Source: Actinomycetota bacterium (GTDB lineage Bacteria; Actinomycetota; Rubrobacteria; Rubrobacterales; Rubrobacteraceae). Taken from it: 64,000 nucleotides of DNA. Where the stretch lies: contig SIRX01000144.1 in NCBI GenBank assembly GCA_004563715.1, positions 1 through 64,000 of the forward strand, written 5' to 3'. The number at the start of each line of letters is the position of its first letter. The stretch's first letter is position 1. This document shows, one piece after another, positions 1 through 11,670 of the stretch. The translations under genes and the position numbers were made by a program. Under the pieces are notes generated by a model. That model worked only from the letters and a program-made list of their open reading frames with translations, was not told where the DNA came from and ran no database searches.

Positions 1-153
1 GATGCAGCGGTCTATGTCCACGGTGAGCATCCCGCGGGTGCGCTCCGGGAGGTCGCGCTTGTACTCGGGGTACTGGCGCGTGATCTTTTTCCCGAACAAA
101 TGTCTCAGGGTTATCCCCATCCCTTTTAGGATTCCCTGTCCTACCTGCGGCAT
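1..153 (-). CDS. nuoI: NADH-quinone oxidoreductase subunit I (partial, N-terminus only)
   Basis: The first 51 codons of a gene that runs off the left edge of the window. NuoI is the ferredoxin-like subunit of respiratory complex I that carries two [4Fe-4S] clusters at the base of the peripheral arm. The visible part has the typical start (an amphipathic segment, then TRQYPEYKRDLPERTRG, then VDIDRC). The cysteine ligands lie outside the window apart from the last visible Cys, which belongs to the conserved region before the first cluster motif. The ATG has a strong AGGAGG-like site just upstream. It follows nuoH by 13 bp in the same operon. Identity is from the N-terminal pattern and operon position; the rest cannot be checked here. 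Confidence 0.85.
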   Translation of the reverse strand, partial: MPQVGQGILKGMGITLRHLFGKKITRQYPEYKRDLPERTRGMLTVDIDRCI

Positions 154-166
154 ACTAAGCGTCCTC

Positions 167-1186
167 CTAAACTATCAACATCACGCCGGCCACCACGACC
201 AGCCAGACGAGCGTCAGCGGCACCAGCACCTTCCAGCCCAGGTCCATGAGCTGGTCCATACGCAGACGCGGGATGCTCCAGCGGATCCACTGGAACGTAA
301 ACATGATCAAGGCAGTCTTGAGCCCGAACCAGACCCAGTTGAACTGCCCCAGGTCCAGGAACTCGAACGGCGGCTGCCAACCGCCCAGGAAGAGCGTCGT
401 CGTGATCGCGGACATCAGCCCCATCCCGGCGAACTCGGCGGCCTGGATCAGGGCCCACGTCATGCCGGAGTACTCAATCATAAAGCCGCCCACGATCTCG
501 CTCTCCCCCTCCGGCAAATCGAACGGTACCCGCTTGACCTCGGCCAGCCCGGAGATGTAGAACGCCAGGAACGTCGGGAACAGCGGCAAGAAGTACCAGT
601 TCCAGAACCCCCCGGCCTGGGCTTCTACCACGTCGACGAACGAGAGGCTGCCGGCCAGCACGACCACTCCGAGCAGGCTCAGGATCAGGGGCACCTCGTA
701 GGAGATCATCTGCGCCGCGCCCCGCAACGCCCCGAGCAGCGAAAAGGTGGAGCGGCTCCCGTAACCGGCCATGATCACCCCGAGGGCGCCGATGGACGTG
801 ACGGCGACGAAGAACAGTATGGCGACGTTTATGTCCGCAACCACCGCTCCCGGCGCGAACGGTATTACGAGCCACACGACCGCCGCCGGCAGGAACATGG
901 CTATCGGAGCCGCCAGAAAGATCCAGCGGTCCGCCCGGTTGGGCGAGACGTTCTCTTTGGTAAAGAGCTTGAAGACGTCGGCCAGCGGCTGCAAGATACC
1001 TCGCGGCCCGACGCGGTTTGGCCCGTAGCGGAGGTGTATGTAGGCGGAGACCTTCCGCTCGGCCATCGTGAGGACGGCCGCCAGGTTGAGGGTGAGAAAG
1101 AGTATCGCACCGAAAGCGAGGATAAAGCGCAAGGGCTCCTGTTCCAGAAGGTTCAGAACCGTCTGCACGCTACTTGTCCCACCCAC
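167..1186 (-). CDS. nuoH: NADH-quinone oxidoreductase subunit H
   Basis: Membrane subunit of complex I that forms much of the quinone-binding chamber and links the peripheral arm to the proton-pumping arm. The 339-residue product is almost entirely hydrophobic, with about eight membrane segments. It carries the signature [20 protein letters not shown] near residues 42-61 and the acidic loop [14 protein letters not shown] that marks the family. Length is normal. The GTG start lies inside the 3' end of nuoD (17 bp overlap), which suggests translational coupling. In most bacteria nuoEFG would lie between nuoD and nuoH; here they are absent. Confidence 0.97.
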   Translation of the reverse strand: MGGTSSVQTVLNLLEQEPLRFILAFGAILFLTLNLAAVLTMAERKVSAYIHLRYGPNRVGPRGILQPLADVFKLFTKENVSPNRADRWIFLAAPIAMFLPAAVVWLVIPFAPGAVVADINVAILFFVAVTSIGALGVIMAGYGSRSTFSLLGALRGAAQMISYEVPLILSLLGVVVLAGSLSFVDVVEAQAGGFWNWYFLPLFPTFLAFYISGLAEVKRVPFDLPEGESEIVGGFMIEYSGMTWALIQAAEFAGMGLMSAITTTLFLGGWQPPFEFLDLGQFNWVWFGLKTALIMFTFQWIRWSIPRLRMDQLMDLGWKVLVPLTLVWLVVVAGVMLIV

Positions 1187-2354
1187 CGGAGACCGGGTCT
1201 ATAAGGCCCATGATCGGCATGATGTCCGGCAGGTAGTGGCCCGGCACGATTTCCTGCAAGAGCTGCATGTTGGCGAAGCTCGGGTCCCGGTAGTGGACCC
1301 GGTAGGGCGTGTCGGAGCCGTCGGAGACTATGTGGACAGCGAACTCCCCGCGGGGGCTCTCGATCCGGGAAAAGCCCTCGCCCTCGGGCGGCCGGACGCG
1401 GCGGCCAACTTTCCCCATAACCTCGCCCTCGGGCATCCGCTCCAGCAACTGCTTGATGAGCCGGATGCTCTGCAAGCACTCGCCGATACGTACCCGGTAG
1501 GACGCCTCCACGTCCCCGGCGTCGTCCGTGATCACGTCGAAGTCCAGCTCGTCGTAGATACTGTACGGGTAGTCCCGCCGCACGTCGAAGTCCACGCCGG
1601 TGCAGCGCAGCGGCGGCCCGGTAAGGCCCATCTCCAGAGCCTTCTCCGGGCTCATCTTTCCGATGTCCCGGGTGCGGGAGACGAAGATTTCGTTGCCCGC
1701 GATCAGGTCTACGAAGTCCCTCGTAAAGCGTTGCTCCAGCCCCTCGATGTACTCCCAGATCTGGTCTTCCATCCCCGGGGGCAGGTCCGCCTTTACGCCG
1801 CCGATACGGATGTAGTGGTACATCATCCTGGCCCCGGTGACGGCCTCGAAGATGTTCTGTATGCGCTCCCGCTCCCGGAAGGAGTACAGGATGGGCGTGA
1901 ACGCCCCGAGCTCCAGCAAGAGGAAGCCGATGGACGGGATGTGGCTCGCCAGCCGCATCAGCTCGGACATCAGAACCCGAATGTGCTCGGCCCGCGGCGG
2001 TATCTCCGCCTCCAGCAGGTCCTCGACGGCCAGGCAGTAGCCGTGCTCGTTGTGCATGTTGGCGAAGTAGTCGAGCCGGTCGGTGAGCGGGATGACCGCC
2101 GGGTACATCCGGTTCTCGGCGATCTTCTCCTGGCAGCGGTGCAGGTAGCCCATCACCGGGTCGCACCGCACCACGGTCTCGCCGTCGAGCTCGAGTATGA
2201 GCCGCAACAGGCCGTGCATCGCCGGGTGCTGCGGACCCATGTTCATGTCCATCGTTTCGAGCCCGAACTCGTCCCGGATGTCGGGGTCTGTCAGCCGGCC
2301 CGTTTCCCGGCCGCTGAGCGCCACGCTCTCTATGTTCCGTTCCTCGCTAAGCAT
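1170..2354 (-). CDS. nuoD: NADH-quinone oxidoreductase subunit D
   Basis: The 49-kDa-type subunit of complex I, which builds the quinone site together with NuoB. The 394-residue protein shows the [11 protein letters not shown] motif at about residues 38-48. The family block [20 protein letters not shown] follows, and the C-terminus ends with the usual [14 protein letters not shown]. The length fits a stand-alone NuoD rather than a NuoCD fusion, matching the separate nuoC upstream. It starts 2 bp after nuoC and overlaps nuoH at its end, so it is an internal gene of a tightly packed operon. Confidence 0.97.
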   Translation of the reverse strand: MLSEERNIESVALSGRETGRLTDPDIRDEFGLETMDMNMGPQHPAMHGLLRLILELDGETVVRCDPVMGYLHRCQEKIAENRMYPAVIPLTDRLDYFANMHNEHGYCLAVEDLLEAEIPPRAEHIRVLMSELMRLASHIPSIGFLLLELGAFTPILYSFRERERIQNIFEAVTGARMMYHYIRIGGVKADLPPGMEDQIWEYIEGLEQRFTRDFVDLIAGNEIFVSRTRDIGKMSPEKALEMGLTGPPLRCTGVDFDVRRDYPYSIYDELDFDVITDDAGDVEASYRVRIGECLQSIRLIKQLLERMPEGEVMGKVGRRVRPPEGEGFSRIESPRGEFAVHIVSDGSDTPYRVHYRDPSFANMQLLQEIVPGHYLPDIMPIMGLIDPVSGGWDK

Positions 2355-2356
2355 CT

Positions 2357-2848
2357 CTAACGCAACCCTTCAAAGGTTCTTCTGGTGTTGATCTCGAAGC
2401 TCTTCAACAGCGGGTGGTGGTCGAAGTGGTCCTGCCACATGTAGACCCGGCGCAGGTCCGGATGCCCGGCGAACGCCACCCCGAACATGTCGTACGCCTC
2501 CCGCTCGTGCCAGTTGGCCGTGGGATATATGTGGGTGACGGTCCCGATGACCGGCTCCTCGCCCTCCACCACGGCCTTGACCCGAACCTGGCCGCCCCTC
2601 AGGTCCGCCAACTCGTAGGTTATCTCAAAGGACCCCATCCGGTCCACCACCGTGACGTACGAGAGGTGCAGCACCCCGAGCTCCTCGCGGGCCGTGGTGA
2701 GGACGGCGGGCACGGCCTCCGGGCTCACCAGCAGCCGGACGGTGTTGCCCACCACCTCGGACTCTTCGAGGCCGTGCCGGTTGCGGAAGCCCTCCAGATA
2801 TCGCTCCAGGCGGTCTTCCAGCGCACCCTCCGGCAGCCGCACGGCCAT
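2357..2848 (-). CDS. nuoC: NADH-quinone oxidoreductase subunit C
   Basis: The 30-kDa-type subunit of the complex I peripheral arm, which has no cofactor of its own. The product is 163 residues. The C-terminal half contains the family signature [20 protein letters not shown] and an HPLLKSFE motif equivalent to the usual HPLRKDF. The stop of nuoB directly abuts its start (no gap), and nuoD follows after 2 bp. Size and motif order are normal, so function in the Nuo complex is well supported by sequence and context. Confidence 0.96.
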   Translation of the reverse strand: MAVRLPEGALEDRLERYLEGFRNRHGLEESEVVGNTVRLLVSPEAVPAVLTTAREELGVLHLSYVTVVDRMGSFEITYELADLRGGQVRVKAVVEGEEPVIGTVTHIYPTANWHEREAYDMFGVAFAGHPDLRRVYMWQDHFDHHPLLKSFEINTRRTFEGLR

Positions 2849-3628
2849 CTAGGCGTTCTCCTTCGAGCTGCCGTTCGTCGAATCGCCGTTCGCCTGGACG
2901 GTCCCCGCAGTAGCCTCGCGGGCTTTCTCCTGCTCCTTGAGCTTCTTCTTGGTTTCCTCGGGGATCCAGCCAACCTCCGTCTGGGAGGCGGGCGGCAGGC
3001 CCTTGCGCTCGAAGACGTAGGTGCGCTCGAGGGGCTTTATGTTCTCGAGGCGCGGGGCCTTGCCCTCGCTGATGTTCGTGTACTCCCGCTCCGGCAGGTA
3101 CTCCATGACGTTGCCCTCGTCGTCCACCAGCGCCGGGCGGGGCCGCTCGTAGCCGACCTGCTGGTCGCGCTCGATCTTCTTCTGCAGCGTCAGGATGCCG
3201 AAGATGAGGGCCTCGGGCCGCGGCGGGCAGCCCGGCACGTAGACGTCCACCGGGATCACCCGGTCGGCCCCCATGAGGACCGAGTAGCCGTCCAGGAAGG
3301 GGCCGCCGCTTATGGCGCACGCTCCCATAGCTATGACCCACTTGGGCTCGGGCATCTGCTCGTAGAGCCGGGTCATCCGCTCGGCCATCTTGGTGGAGAC
3401 CGTGCCCGAAACGATCATGACGTCCGCCTGCCGGGGCGAGCCCGTAAAGAAGCCCGCGCCGAAGCGGTCCAGGTCGTTGTGGGCCATGCCGGAAGACATC
3501 ATCTCGATGGCGCAACACGCCAGCCCGAACTGCAGCGGCCACAGCGAGTTCTTCCGCGCCCAGTTAAAGAGCTTGTCCGTGCTCGTCGTAACGATGTTCG
3601 GCTCGTTGAACTGCTGCATCACACCCAT
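2849..3628 (-). CDS. nuoB: NADH-quinone oxidoreductase subunit B (with long C-terminal tail)
   Basis: Carries the N2 [4Fe-4S] cluster that passes electrons to quinone. The cluster ligands are visible as [11 protein letters not shown] near residue 35, the Cys of [11 protein letters not shown] near 102 and the Cys of [10 protein letters not shown] near 132. At 259 residues the protein is roughly 80 residues longer than typical NuoB. The extra C-terminal part is charged and low in complexity ([16 protein letters not shown]) and is probably disordered. The gene overlaps nuoA by 10 bp. Similar tails are found in some actinobacterial NuoB proteins; whether this one binds a partner is unknown. Confidence 0.96.
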   Translation of the reverse strand: MGVMQQFNEPNIVTTSTDKLFNWARKNSLWPLQFGLACCAIEMMSSGMAHNDLDRFGAGFFTGSPRQADVMIVSGTVSTKMAERMTRLYEQMPEPKWVIAMGACAISGGPFLDGYSVLMGADRVIPVDVYVPGCPPRPEALIFGILTLQKKIERDQQVGYERPRPALVDDEGNVMEYLPEREYTNISEGKAPRLENIKPLERTYVFERKGLPPASQTEVGWIPEETKKKLKEQEKAREATAGTVQANGDSTNGSSKENA

Positions 3629-4008
3629 TTAAGGGCTCCCTTCTTCCACTCGTAGACGAGTCCCACGGTCAGGATAAAGACGAAGATGACCATCTGGACA
3701 AACCCGTAGAGCCCCAGCTCCCCGTAGACCACCGCCCACGGAAAGAGAAACGCCGCCTCCACGTCAAAGATCAGGAACAGCAGCGCGAAGATGTAGTACC
3801 GCACCGGGAAGGGCCGCCAGGGGTCGGTCACGGTAGACTCGCCCGTCTCGTAGTTCTGCCCCTTCGTCGCCGAACTACTGCTCGGGGAGAGCAGCCGCGC
3901 CAGCACCAGAACGAAGGCGATAAAACCCGAAATCAGCAACATGGAGATCCCGACGTACAGATACAACGTGCCGTAAGCGATCTCCTGCTGCAACAGACCT
4001 AGCGTCAA
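3619..4008 (-). CDS. nuoA: NADH-quinone oxidoreductase subunit A
   Basis: First gene of the complex I operon and a small membrane subunit of 129 residues with three predicted transmembrane helices. The family hallmark, a polar loop with [20 protein letters not shown] followed by [13 protein letters not shown], is present at about residues 60-100. The TTG start is preceded by a purine-rich AGAAAGG site and sits about 30 bp downstream of a near-consensus promoter, so this is the operon's first cistron. Confidence 0.96.
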   Translation of the reverse strand: MTLGLLQQEIAYGTLYLYVGISMLLISGFIAFVLVLARLLSPSSSSATKGQNYETGESTVTDPWRPFPVRYYIFALLFLIFDVEAAFLFPWAVVYGELGLYGFVQMVIFVFILTVGLVYEWKKGALKWV

Positions 4009-4039
4009 ACCGCGCCTTTCTAACCGGGTAACTAACCGG

Positions 4040-4068
4040 AATATACTCTTGTTTTATACAACTTTCAA
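4040..4068 (-). promoter_or_regulatory. nuo operon promoter
   Basis: On the minus strand TTGAAA is followed, after exactly 17 bp, by TATATT. This is a near-consensus primary-sigma promoter. It lies about 30 bp ahead of the nuoA start codon, in the gap between the M20 peptidase gene and nuoA. Called from sequence alone; no transcript data. Confidence 0.7.
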
Positions 4069-4095
4069 GCGGTAGCTAACGGTAGCAAAAGCCTG

Positions 4096-5124
4096 TTAAT
4101 ATGGGCTTCCGTTGCGACCCAGTATCTGGCAGAACTGAACGAGCATCTGGCGGTAGGTCTCCAGCGAGTCGGACACCACGTACTCCCGGGGACCGTGGTG
4201 GCCACCGCCGATAGGTCCGAACTCCACCCCCGGCATGCCGGCGCGCTGAAAGTACACGATGTCCGAGGCACCGTGGCGTCCCACGCCGACCGGGTTCCCG
4301 TGAAAGTGGCGGGCGGCGACCTCCCGCAGAACGTTCACGTAAGGGCTGGAGCGGGAGACGTAGGTCGGCTCGCGGCTGAACAGGGCCTCTACCTCTGAGG
4401 GGATGTCTATGGACCGGATCTGGCGCGTTATCTCCTCCGGGTCCTGTTGGGGGAGGTAGCGGATGTCCAGGTCGTAGGTGCAGCGGTCCGGGACGCGGTT
4501 TATGACGTCGCCCCCGATAATGCGGGCCAGGTTGACGCTCGGGTAGGGGAAGAGCTCGTTTCGCTCGCTGGCGAAGGGTAGCTCCAGCACGCGCCGGTAG
4601 TGCTCGTAGGCGAACAAGACGGCGTTCTTGCCCAACCAGGGCACCGAGCCGTGGGCGCTCTTGCCGAGCAGCGTGATGCGCAGGTCCAGGACGCCCTTCG
4701 CCTGGGTCCCGATGTGGAAGTCGGTGGGCTCGCCCGTGATCAGGAAGTCCCCCTCGTGGCCGTTGCGGATCAGGATCTCCGCCCCGGTCGGCCCTTCGTA
4801 CTCGCGCTCTTCGTCCGGGACGATGAGGAGCTCTACCGTGCAGTCACACCCGATCTCGTACAGGTCCTGTACGGCGTACATCATGGCCGCCAGGGCGCCC
4901 TTCATGTCGTAGACCCCGCGCCCGTAGAGTTCTCCGTTCTCTTCGTAGGGCTCGAACTGCCACTCGTCGCCGGGAACCACGTCCACATGCCCGTGCAGTA
5001 TTATCCGCGGCTCCCCGGAGCCTACCCGCACGACGAGCGAGGTCAACTCTCCGTTCGGGCCCGCTCCCGGGTAACGCCGGGTCTCCAGGCCCCGCGCCTC
5101 GAACCACCCGTTGATAAAGTCCAT
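4096..5124 (-). CDS. M20-family metallopeptidase / deacylase (ArgE/DapE/CPG2-like)
   Basis: A probable zinc-dependent amidohydrolase that cleaves an acyl or peptide bond in the cytoplasm. The M20 landmarks are HGHVDVVPG at about residue 44, GRGVYDMKG at about 68, the catalytic Glu-Glu of IVPDEERE at about 105, and a late metal ligand in GGGHHGPREY. A dimerisation domain lies in the middle (KGVLDLRITLLGKSAHG). The substrate cannot be set from sequence; ArgE, DapE and carboxypeptidase G2 share this fold. The annotated ATG is probably internal. The frame stays open upstream and encodes a convincing N-terminus (TTEVLTLTRRLVRYQSYTPG) but has no ATG, GTG or TTG. A CTG at 5217 with GGAG a few bases upstream may be the true start. 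Confidence 0.85.
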   Translation of the reverse strand: MDFINGWFEARGLETRRYPGAGPNGELTSLVVRVGSGEPRIILHGHVDVVPGDEWQFEPYEENGELYGRGVYDMKGALAAMMYAVQDLYEIGCDCTVELLIVPDEEREYEGPTGAEILIRNGHEGDFLITGEPTDFHIGTQAKGVLDLRITLLGKSAHGSVPWLGKNAVLFAYEHYRRVLELPFASERNELFPYPSVNLARIIGGDVINRVPDRCTYDLDIRYLPQQDPEEITRQIRSIDIPSEVEALFSREPTYVSRSSPYVNVLREVAARHFHGNPVGVGRHGASDIVYFQRAGMPGVEFGPIGGGHHGPREYVVSDSLETYRQMLVQFCQILGRNGSPY

Positions 5125-5342
5125 AGCCGACTGGGCCGCGCCCGGCGTGTACGACTGGTACCGTACCAGCCGCCGGGTAAGCGTCAGAACCTCGGTGGTG
5201 TCGGTCTTTACCGCCAGCTCTCGTCTCCGTTCTGCGTGTCTGGGCTAGACGGTTATTCTATATATCCGCGATGGCTTTTGCCGCGATCGGGCCCACCCGA
5301 GAGGAAACGGCCTGTTCGGGCCGGACGAAAGCAGAGACAGGT

Positions 5343-6626
5343 CTAGGGGTATACGGCCGCGTCAGCCCCGGCAAAAGCAACCGTCGCACCGAGCCGGGAC
5401 AGTTTCTCCTCGAAACCCTCGTAGCCTCGCAGGATGTGGCTGGCACCGTCTACGACGGTCGTCCCCTGGGCGACCAGCCCGGCCATCACCAGGGCCGCCC
5501 CGCCCCGCAGGTCCGGCGACTGCACGATCGTCCCCGAAAGCCGGCGCGGGCCACGAACCAATGCCCGGTGGCCGCCGAACAAGTCTATGCCGGCCCCCAT
5601 CCGGTTGAGTTCCTCGGCCACCTGCAACCGGTTCTCGTACACGTTCTCCGTAATTATCCCGGCCCCGGAAGCCTGGGTTAGCAGAACCATCATCTGGGCC
5701 TGGAGGTCGGTGGCGAACCCGGGAAAGGGCAGGGTCGAAACGTCCACCCCGGACAAGTCTTCCGGGTCCTCGACCCGCACCCGGACGGAGCCATCCGCGG
5801 GCTCGAGGTCCACACCCATCTCGCGCAGCTTCTCGAACTCCATCTTGAGGTGCCCGGGCACGACGTTGCGCACCGTGACATCCCCCCCGGTCGCGGCGGC
5901 GGACATAATGAACGTACCGGCCTCGACCCGATCCGGCATTACCGCGTACTCGACCGGGTTCAGCTCGTCCACGCCCTCGATGACGATGCGGCCCGTGCCG
6001 GCCCCCTGGACACGGGCGCCCATCAGGTTCAGAAACTCCGCCAGGGCTACCACCTCGGGCTCGCGGGCGCCGTTCTCGATGATCGTCGTGCCCCGGGCCA
6101 GCACCGCGGCCATCATCACGTTCTCCGTGGCGGTCACGCTCGGGTACTCGAAAAGCACCTCCGCTCCCCGCAGGCCATCCGGCGCGGTAGCCCTTATAAA
6201 GCCGTGGTCGAGCTCCACGTCAGCCCCGAGCGCCCGCAGGCCGTCCAGATGGAAGTTGAACTTGCGCAGCCCCAGGTTGCAGCCCCCGGGAGCCGAGACC
6301 TCGGCCCGTCCGAAGCGGGCTACCAGCGGACCCAGGACGACTATGGAAGCCCGCATCTTGCGGACCAGCTCGTAGGGCGCCGTGTATGAGTCGACCTCCC
6401 CGGCCTCAACGCGCAAGGTGTGGCCCTCGAAAGAAGTCTCCGCACCCAGACCGTCTAGCACGGCAAGCATGGTCTCAACGTCCCTTATGCGCGGCACGTT
6501 GTGCAGCGTCGTCCGTCCGGGGGCCAGCAGGGCGGCGGCGATCAGCTTCAGCGCCGCGTTCTTGGCGCCGGAGACCTCCACCTCGCCCTTTAGCCGCACG
6601 CCGCCTTCTATCAGAAACTTTTCCAC
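5343..6626 (-). CDS. murA: UDP-N-acetylglucosamine 1-carboxyvinyltransferase
   Basis: Transfers enolpyruvate from PEP to UDP-GlcNAc, the first committed step of peptidoglycan synthesis, in the cytosol. At 427 residues it has full family length. The active-site Lys-Asn of SGAKNAALK lies at residues 22-23. The catalytic, fosfomycin-sensitive Cys is at about 116 in APGGCNLGLRK. The repeated EPSP-synthase-like inside-out barrel motifs are intact. It sits directly downstream of atpC, the same neighbourhood as in many Gram-positive bacteria. A 46-bp gap separates it from atpC, so it may share the atp transcript. Confidence 0.97.
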   Translation of the reverse strand: MEKFLIEGGVRLKGEVEVSGAKNAALKLIAAALLAPGRTTLHNVPRIRDVETMLAVLDGLGAETSFEGHTLRVEAGEVDSYTAPYELVRKMRASIVVLGPLVARFGRAEVSAPGGCNLGLRKFNFHLDGLRALGADVELDHGFIRATAPDGLRGAEVLFEYPSVTATENVMMAAVLARGTTIIENGAREPEVVALAEFLNLMGARVQGAGTGRIVIEGVDELNPVEYAVMPDRVEAGTFIMSAAATGGDVTVRNVVPGHLKMEFEKLREMGVDLEPADGSVRVRVEDPEDLSGVDVSTLPFPGFATDLQAQMMVLLTQASGAGIITENVYENRLQVAEELNRMGAGIDLFGGHRALVRGPRRLSGTIVQSPDLRGGAALVMAGLVAQGTTVVDGASHILRGYEGFEEKLSRLGATVAFAGADAAVYP

Positions 6627-6672
6627 AACCGTTCCTCCCCCAACGCAGAGACTAGGCTTGGAGCCCAGCCTT

Positions 6673-7121
6673 CTAGCTGTCCTCTCTGTACTCGCGGGCT
6701 ACGCGGGCAAAATTCTCCCCGATTCTGCGCCGCCGTTCGATGTCTTCGCGGATCCTATCGACGTCCTCTTCGTCTTCGGCGGCCTCGGATATCTCCGAGA
6801 GCTCCCTCTCTGCCTGTTCTACCTGATGCTCCGCCTGGTCGATGTCGATCTCCTCTGCCGCCTGGGCCTCCTCGACCAGGATCTGCACCAGGTTATCTGC
6901 TACCCGGAAAAACCCGTAGGAGGTGGCGAAAACCGTTGTTTCGTCGCCCTGGAGGATACGGACGTCCCAGGGCACCACCGTGGAGACGACGGGCGCGTGA
7001 TCCGCCAGGACCCCAAGCTCCCCGTCGGAAATCCGTACGACGACCCGGTCCGCCTGGCCGTCAAACACCATTCTCTGGGGCGTGATCACCCGGCAGAACA
7101 GTTGGCGTCCGCCGTTAGCCA

Positions 7122-7122
<1 letters not shown>
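6673..7122 (-). CDS. atpC: F1Fo ATP synthase epsilon subunit
   Basis: Rotor stalk subunit that couples gamma to the c-ring and inhibits ATP hydrolysis. The 149-residue protein has the N-terminal beta-sandwich (PQRMVFDGQADRVVV, then ISDGELGVLADHAP) and a C-terminal helical hairpin that is unusually acidic (EEIDIDQAEHQVEQAERELS). It is read from a GTG whose G overlaps the last base of the atpD stop. It is the last gene of the atp operon. Confidence 0.95.
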
Positions 7123-8648
<1,526 letters not shown>

Positions 8649-9524
8649 CTAACTGCCCAGGGCTTCCGCCCCCGCCGCGATCTCCAGGATTTCCTGGGTG
8701 ATCTGGGCCTGACGAGCCTTGTTCATCTGCCGTGTCAGGTTGTCCGCCATCTCGTTGGCGTTGTCCGTCGCGCTCTTCATCGCCGTCATCCGCGCCCCGT
8801 GTTCCCCGGCCGCGCTCTCCAGCATCGCCTGCCAGACCACCGTTTCTACGTACTTGGGAATGAGATCCGTCAGTATCTCGTCGACCCCCGGTATGAACTC
8901 GAAGGCGGCGAGGGGGTCGTCGCCGTGCTGCTGGTCTTCCTGGTCTTCGTCCGGGGCGGCGGGCAGCAGCCGGGTTACCACCGGCGTCTGCACCATCGCG
9001 CTTTCGAAACGGTTGTAGACCAGGTACACCGCGTCGGCCTCTTCTTCCTCGAAAAGCCCAGTAAGGAGTCGGCCAACCTCTACGGCTTTCTCGTAGGACG
9101 GGGAATCAGAGAAACCGCTGAGGGTCTCTTCGAGCCTTATCCGGCGGAACCGGAAAAAGGCTATGGACTTGCGGCCGAGGGCGACCTGCTTCAGCTCGCC
9201 CTCCTGCTCCCGCCGGAACCGCATCGTGCGGCGGAGTACCTGGGCGTTGAAGCCGCCGCACAAGCCCCGGTCCGCCGTCATGGTGGCGACGGCCACGGTG
9301 TTCACCTGCTCCCGTCCGATCAGGAGCAGGTTCTTGCTGTCCTGCGCCTTCCGGGCGATGTCCTGCATCATCTGCTGCATGTTCTCGGCGTAGGGGCGCG
9401 AGTTCCTGACCCGCGCCTCCGCCTTGCGGAACTTCACACCTGACACGGTCTGCAGGGCGTTGGTGGTCTTGGCCGTATTCCGGACGGACTGTATCTGGCG
9501 CTGGAGATCTTTGAGAGAGGCCAA
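8649..9524 (-). CDS. atpG: F1Fo ATP synthase gamma subunit
   Basis: Central rotating shaft of F1. It begins with the characteristic SLKDLQRQIQSVRNTAKTT helix and ends with the partner helix NLTRQMNKARQAQITQEILE, which form the coiled coil inside the alpha3-beta3 ring. The internal block TADRGLCGGFNAQVLR is the family signature. The length of 291 residues is normal. It starts 3 bp after the atpA stop, so it is translationally close to its neighbours. Confidence 0.96.
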   Translation of the reverse strand: MASLKDLQRQIQSVRNTAKTTNALQTVSGVKFRKAEARVRNSRPYAENMQQMMQDIARKAQDSKNLLLIGREQVNTVAVATMTADRGLCGGFNAQVLRRTMRFRREQEGELKQVALGRKSIAFFRFRRIRLEETLSGFSDSPSYEKAVEVGRLLTGLFEEEEADAVYLVYNRFESAMVQTPVVTRLLPAAPDEDQEDQQHGDDPLAAFEFIPGVDEILTDLIPKYVETVVWQAMLESAAGEHGARMTAMKSATDNANEMADNLTRQMNKARQAQITQEILEIAAGAEALGS

Positions 9525-9527
9525 GCC

Positions 9528-11132
9528 CTAGCCCGTCCCTTCTCCCTCTTCGTTTTCTCCTTCGTCCTCGTCGCCCGGAGCGACGTCTATGGAGACGCCG
9601 GTATCCTGCGGCTCGTAGTCGCGGTTGAAGCTGTCCAGGGCATCTTTGAGGTTCCCCTCGTTCTCTTCCGAGAGCTTCTTCTCATCCCGGATAGACTCGA
9701 GAACTCCGCCGTGCCGGTCGCGCATATACTCGCGGAACTGGCCCTCCCAGTCGGGGACGTTGGACGCTTCGATCTCGTCCAGGTAGCCGTTGCTGACGGC
9801 GTAGATAATCACGACCTGCTCCTCGACCGGCAGCGGGTCGCGCTCCTCCTGCTTCAGGATGGCAAGCTGGCGCTCCCCGCGGGCCAGGGAGTCCTGGGTG
9901 GCCTTGTCCAGGTCGCTGCCGAACTGGGCGAAGCTCTGAAGCTCCCGGTACTGGTTGAGCTCCAGCCGCATCGTGCCGGCGATGCTCTTCATGGCCTTGA
10001 TCTGGGCCGAGCCCCCGACCCGGCTGACCGAGTTGCCCGTATCGACGGCGGGCCGCTGGTTCTGGTTGAAGAGGTCGGTGTCCAGGAAGATCTGGCCGTC
10101 GGTGATAGAGATGACGTTGGTCGGGATGTACGACGATATGTCCCCGGCCTTGGTCTCGATGACGGGCAGCGCCGTGAGCGAGCCGCCGCCGTACTCGTCG
10201 GACATCCGGGCCGCCCGCTCCAGCAACCGCGAGTGCAGGTAGAAGACATCGCCGGGGTACGCCTCGCGGCCCGGCGGGCGCCGCAGCAACAACATCATCT
10301 GCCGGTAGGCTACGGCGTGCTTGGAGAGGTCGTCGTAGATCACCAGGGCGTCCTGGCCGTTGTACATGAAGTACTCGCCGATGGCGCAACCCGCGTAGGG
10401 CGCCAGGTACTGGAGCGTGGCCGACTGGGAAGCCGAGGCGTTCACGATGGCCGTGTAGTCCAGGGCGCCGGCCTCCTCCAGGTCGCGCATCACGGCGGCC
10501 ACCGAAGAGTCCTTCTGACCGACGGCCACGTAGACGCACTTCACGTCCTGGTCGCGCTGGTTGATGATCGTGTCCACGATAATGGAGGTCTTGCCCGTCT
10601 TGCGGTCGCCGATTATGAGCTCGCGCTGACCCCGGCCGATCGGGATCATGGCGTCGATAGCCTTGATGCCGGTCTGGAGCGGCGTGTTGACCTCCTGACG
10701 CCGGATGACGCCCGGGGCGATGATCTCCACGGGCCGCTGGTCTTCGGCCTGGATCTCGCCCTTGCCGTCCATCGGCACCCCGAGCGCGTTGACGACGCGC
10801 CCGAGGACACCGCCGCCGACGGGCACGCTCGCCAGCCGCTCTGTACGGCGCACCGTGCTGCCCTCCTGGATGTGACGGTCGTCGCCCGCGACGATGGCGC
10901 CGACGTTGTCCTCCTCCAGGTTCAGGGCGAGGCCCAGAATCTTCTCTCCCCGGGCGTCCTCGAACTCCAGCATCTCCTGGTACATTACGTTGGAGAGCCC
11001 GTGAATCCGGGCGATGCCATCGCCCACGTCCAGAACCTGACCCACCTCTTCGGTCCGGACGCGGTTCTCGTAGTCCGTGATCGCACCCTTCAGAATAGAG
11101 GAGATCTCCTCCGGCCTGAGCTGTTCAGCCAC
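9528..11132 (-). CDS. atpA: F1Fo ATP synthase alpha subunit
   Basis: Non-catalytic nucleotide-binding subunit of F1. The P-loop GDRKTGKT is at residues 175-182, and the signature block [21 protein letters not shown]-type sequence is present (as [20 protein letters not shown]). The 534-residue product is slightly long because of an acidic tail ([15 protein letters not shown]). It overlaps atpH by 8 bp. The strong conservation leaves no doubt about the assignment. Confidence 0.97.
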   Translation of the reverse strand: MAEQLRPEEISSILKGAITDYENRVRTEEVGQVLDVGDGIARIHGLSNVMYQEMLEFEDARGEKILGLALNLEEDNVGAIVAGDDRHIQEGSTVRRTERLASVPVGGGVLGRVVNALGVPMDGKGEIQAEDQRPVEIIAPGVIRRQEVNTPLQTGIKAIDAMIPIGRGQRELIIGDRKTGKTSIIVDTIINQRDQDVKCVYVAVGQKDSSVAAVMRDLEEAGALDYTAIVNASASQSATLQYLAPYAGCAIGEYFMYNGQDALVIYDDLSKHAVAYRQMMLLLRRPPGREAYPGDVFYLHSRLLERAARMSDEYGGGSLTALPVIETKAGDISSYIPTNVISITDGQIFLDTDLFNQNQRPAVDTGNSVSRVGGSAQIKAMKSIAGTMRLELNQYRELQSFAQFGSDLDKATQDSLARGERQLAILKQEERDPLPVEEQVVIIYAVSNGYLDEIEASNVPDWEGQFREYMRDRHGGVLESIRDEKKLSEENEGNLKDALDSFNRDYEPQDTGVSIDVAPGDEDEGENEEGEGTG

Positions 11133-11670
11133 TTACAACACTCCTCTCGAGCATCTCTTGCCGGAGGCCTTCGAGCCGGCCCCGGATACTACCGTCGATC
11201 AGCACGCCCCCGAAGCGGAACACCGCGCCTCCTATGATATCCGGGTCTACCTGGATATCCAGGATCACCTCGCGGCAATCCAAAATCTTTGTTAGCCGCT
11301 CTCTTATAAGCTCCACGGTGGCCTCAGAGGGCTCCACGGCGGTCACGACCTCGATCTCCACCCGGCCGAAATGTGCCTCCACGAGCTCTTCGTAGCGCCG
11401 GAGCGCGTCGGGGAATATCTCGGTTCGGTCGTTGTCCGAGAGCACCTTGAGGAAGTTCCGCGCCGAGGTCCGCATGTCTTCGGTGAGGGCATCTATAGCC
11501 CGCCGTTTCTCCCGCTCGCTTATCTGCGTGCTGTAGAAAAACTCCCGCAACTCCTCCATGCTCTCCAGCATCTCCGCAAACCCTTTGAGGTCGACGAGCA
11601 CTTCCTCCAGCTCCTCGCGCTCCCGGGCGGCCCCGTAGAGGGCTTCAGCGTAGGTGGATGCCGCGCTCAA
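11125..11670 (-). CDS. atpH: F1Fo ATP synthase delta subunit
   Basis: Peripheral stalk subunit (OSCP homologue) that fixes the b subunit to the top of F1. The 181-residue protein shows the N-terminal helical bundle ([20 protein letters not shown]). The family's C-terminal element [23 protein letters not shown] appears as [15 protein letters not shown] followed by [12 protein letters not shown]. It overlaps both atpF (4 bp) and atpA (8 bp), consistent with coupled translation in the operon. Confidence 0.95.
   Translation of the reverse strand: MSAASTYAEALYGAAREREELEEVLVDLKGFAEMLESMEELREFFYSTQISEREKRRAIDALTEDMRTSARNFLKVLSDNDRTEIFPDALRRYEELVEAHFGRVEIEVVTAVEPSEATVELIRERLTKILDCREVILDIQVDPDIIGGAVFRFGGVLIDGSIRGRLEGLRQEMLERSVVSG

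Noticed and set aside
2-1204. Long plus-strand ORF opposite nuoH (400 aa).
   Set aside because: Low-complexity His/Arg/Pro-rich translation with no family motifs; antisense to a well supported gene, a common effect of high GC.
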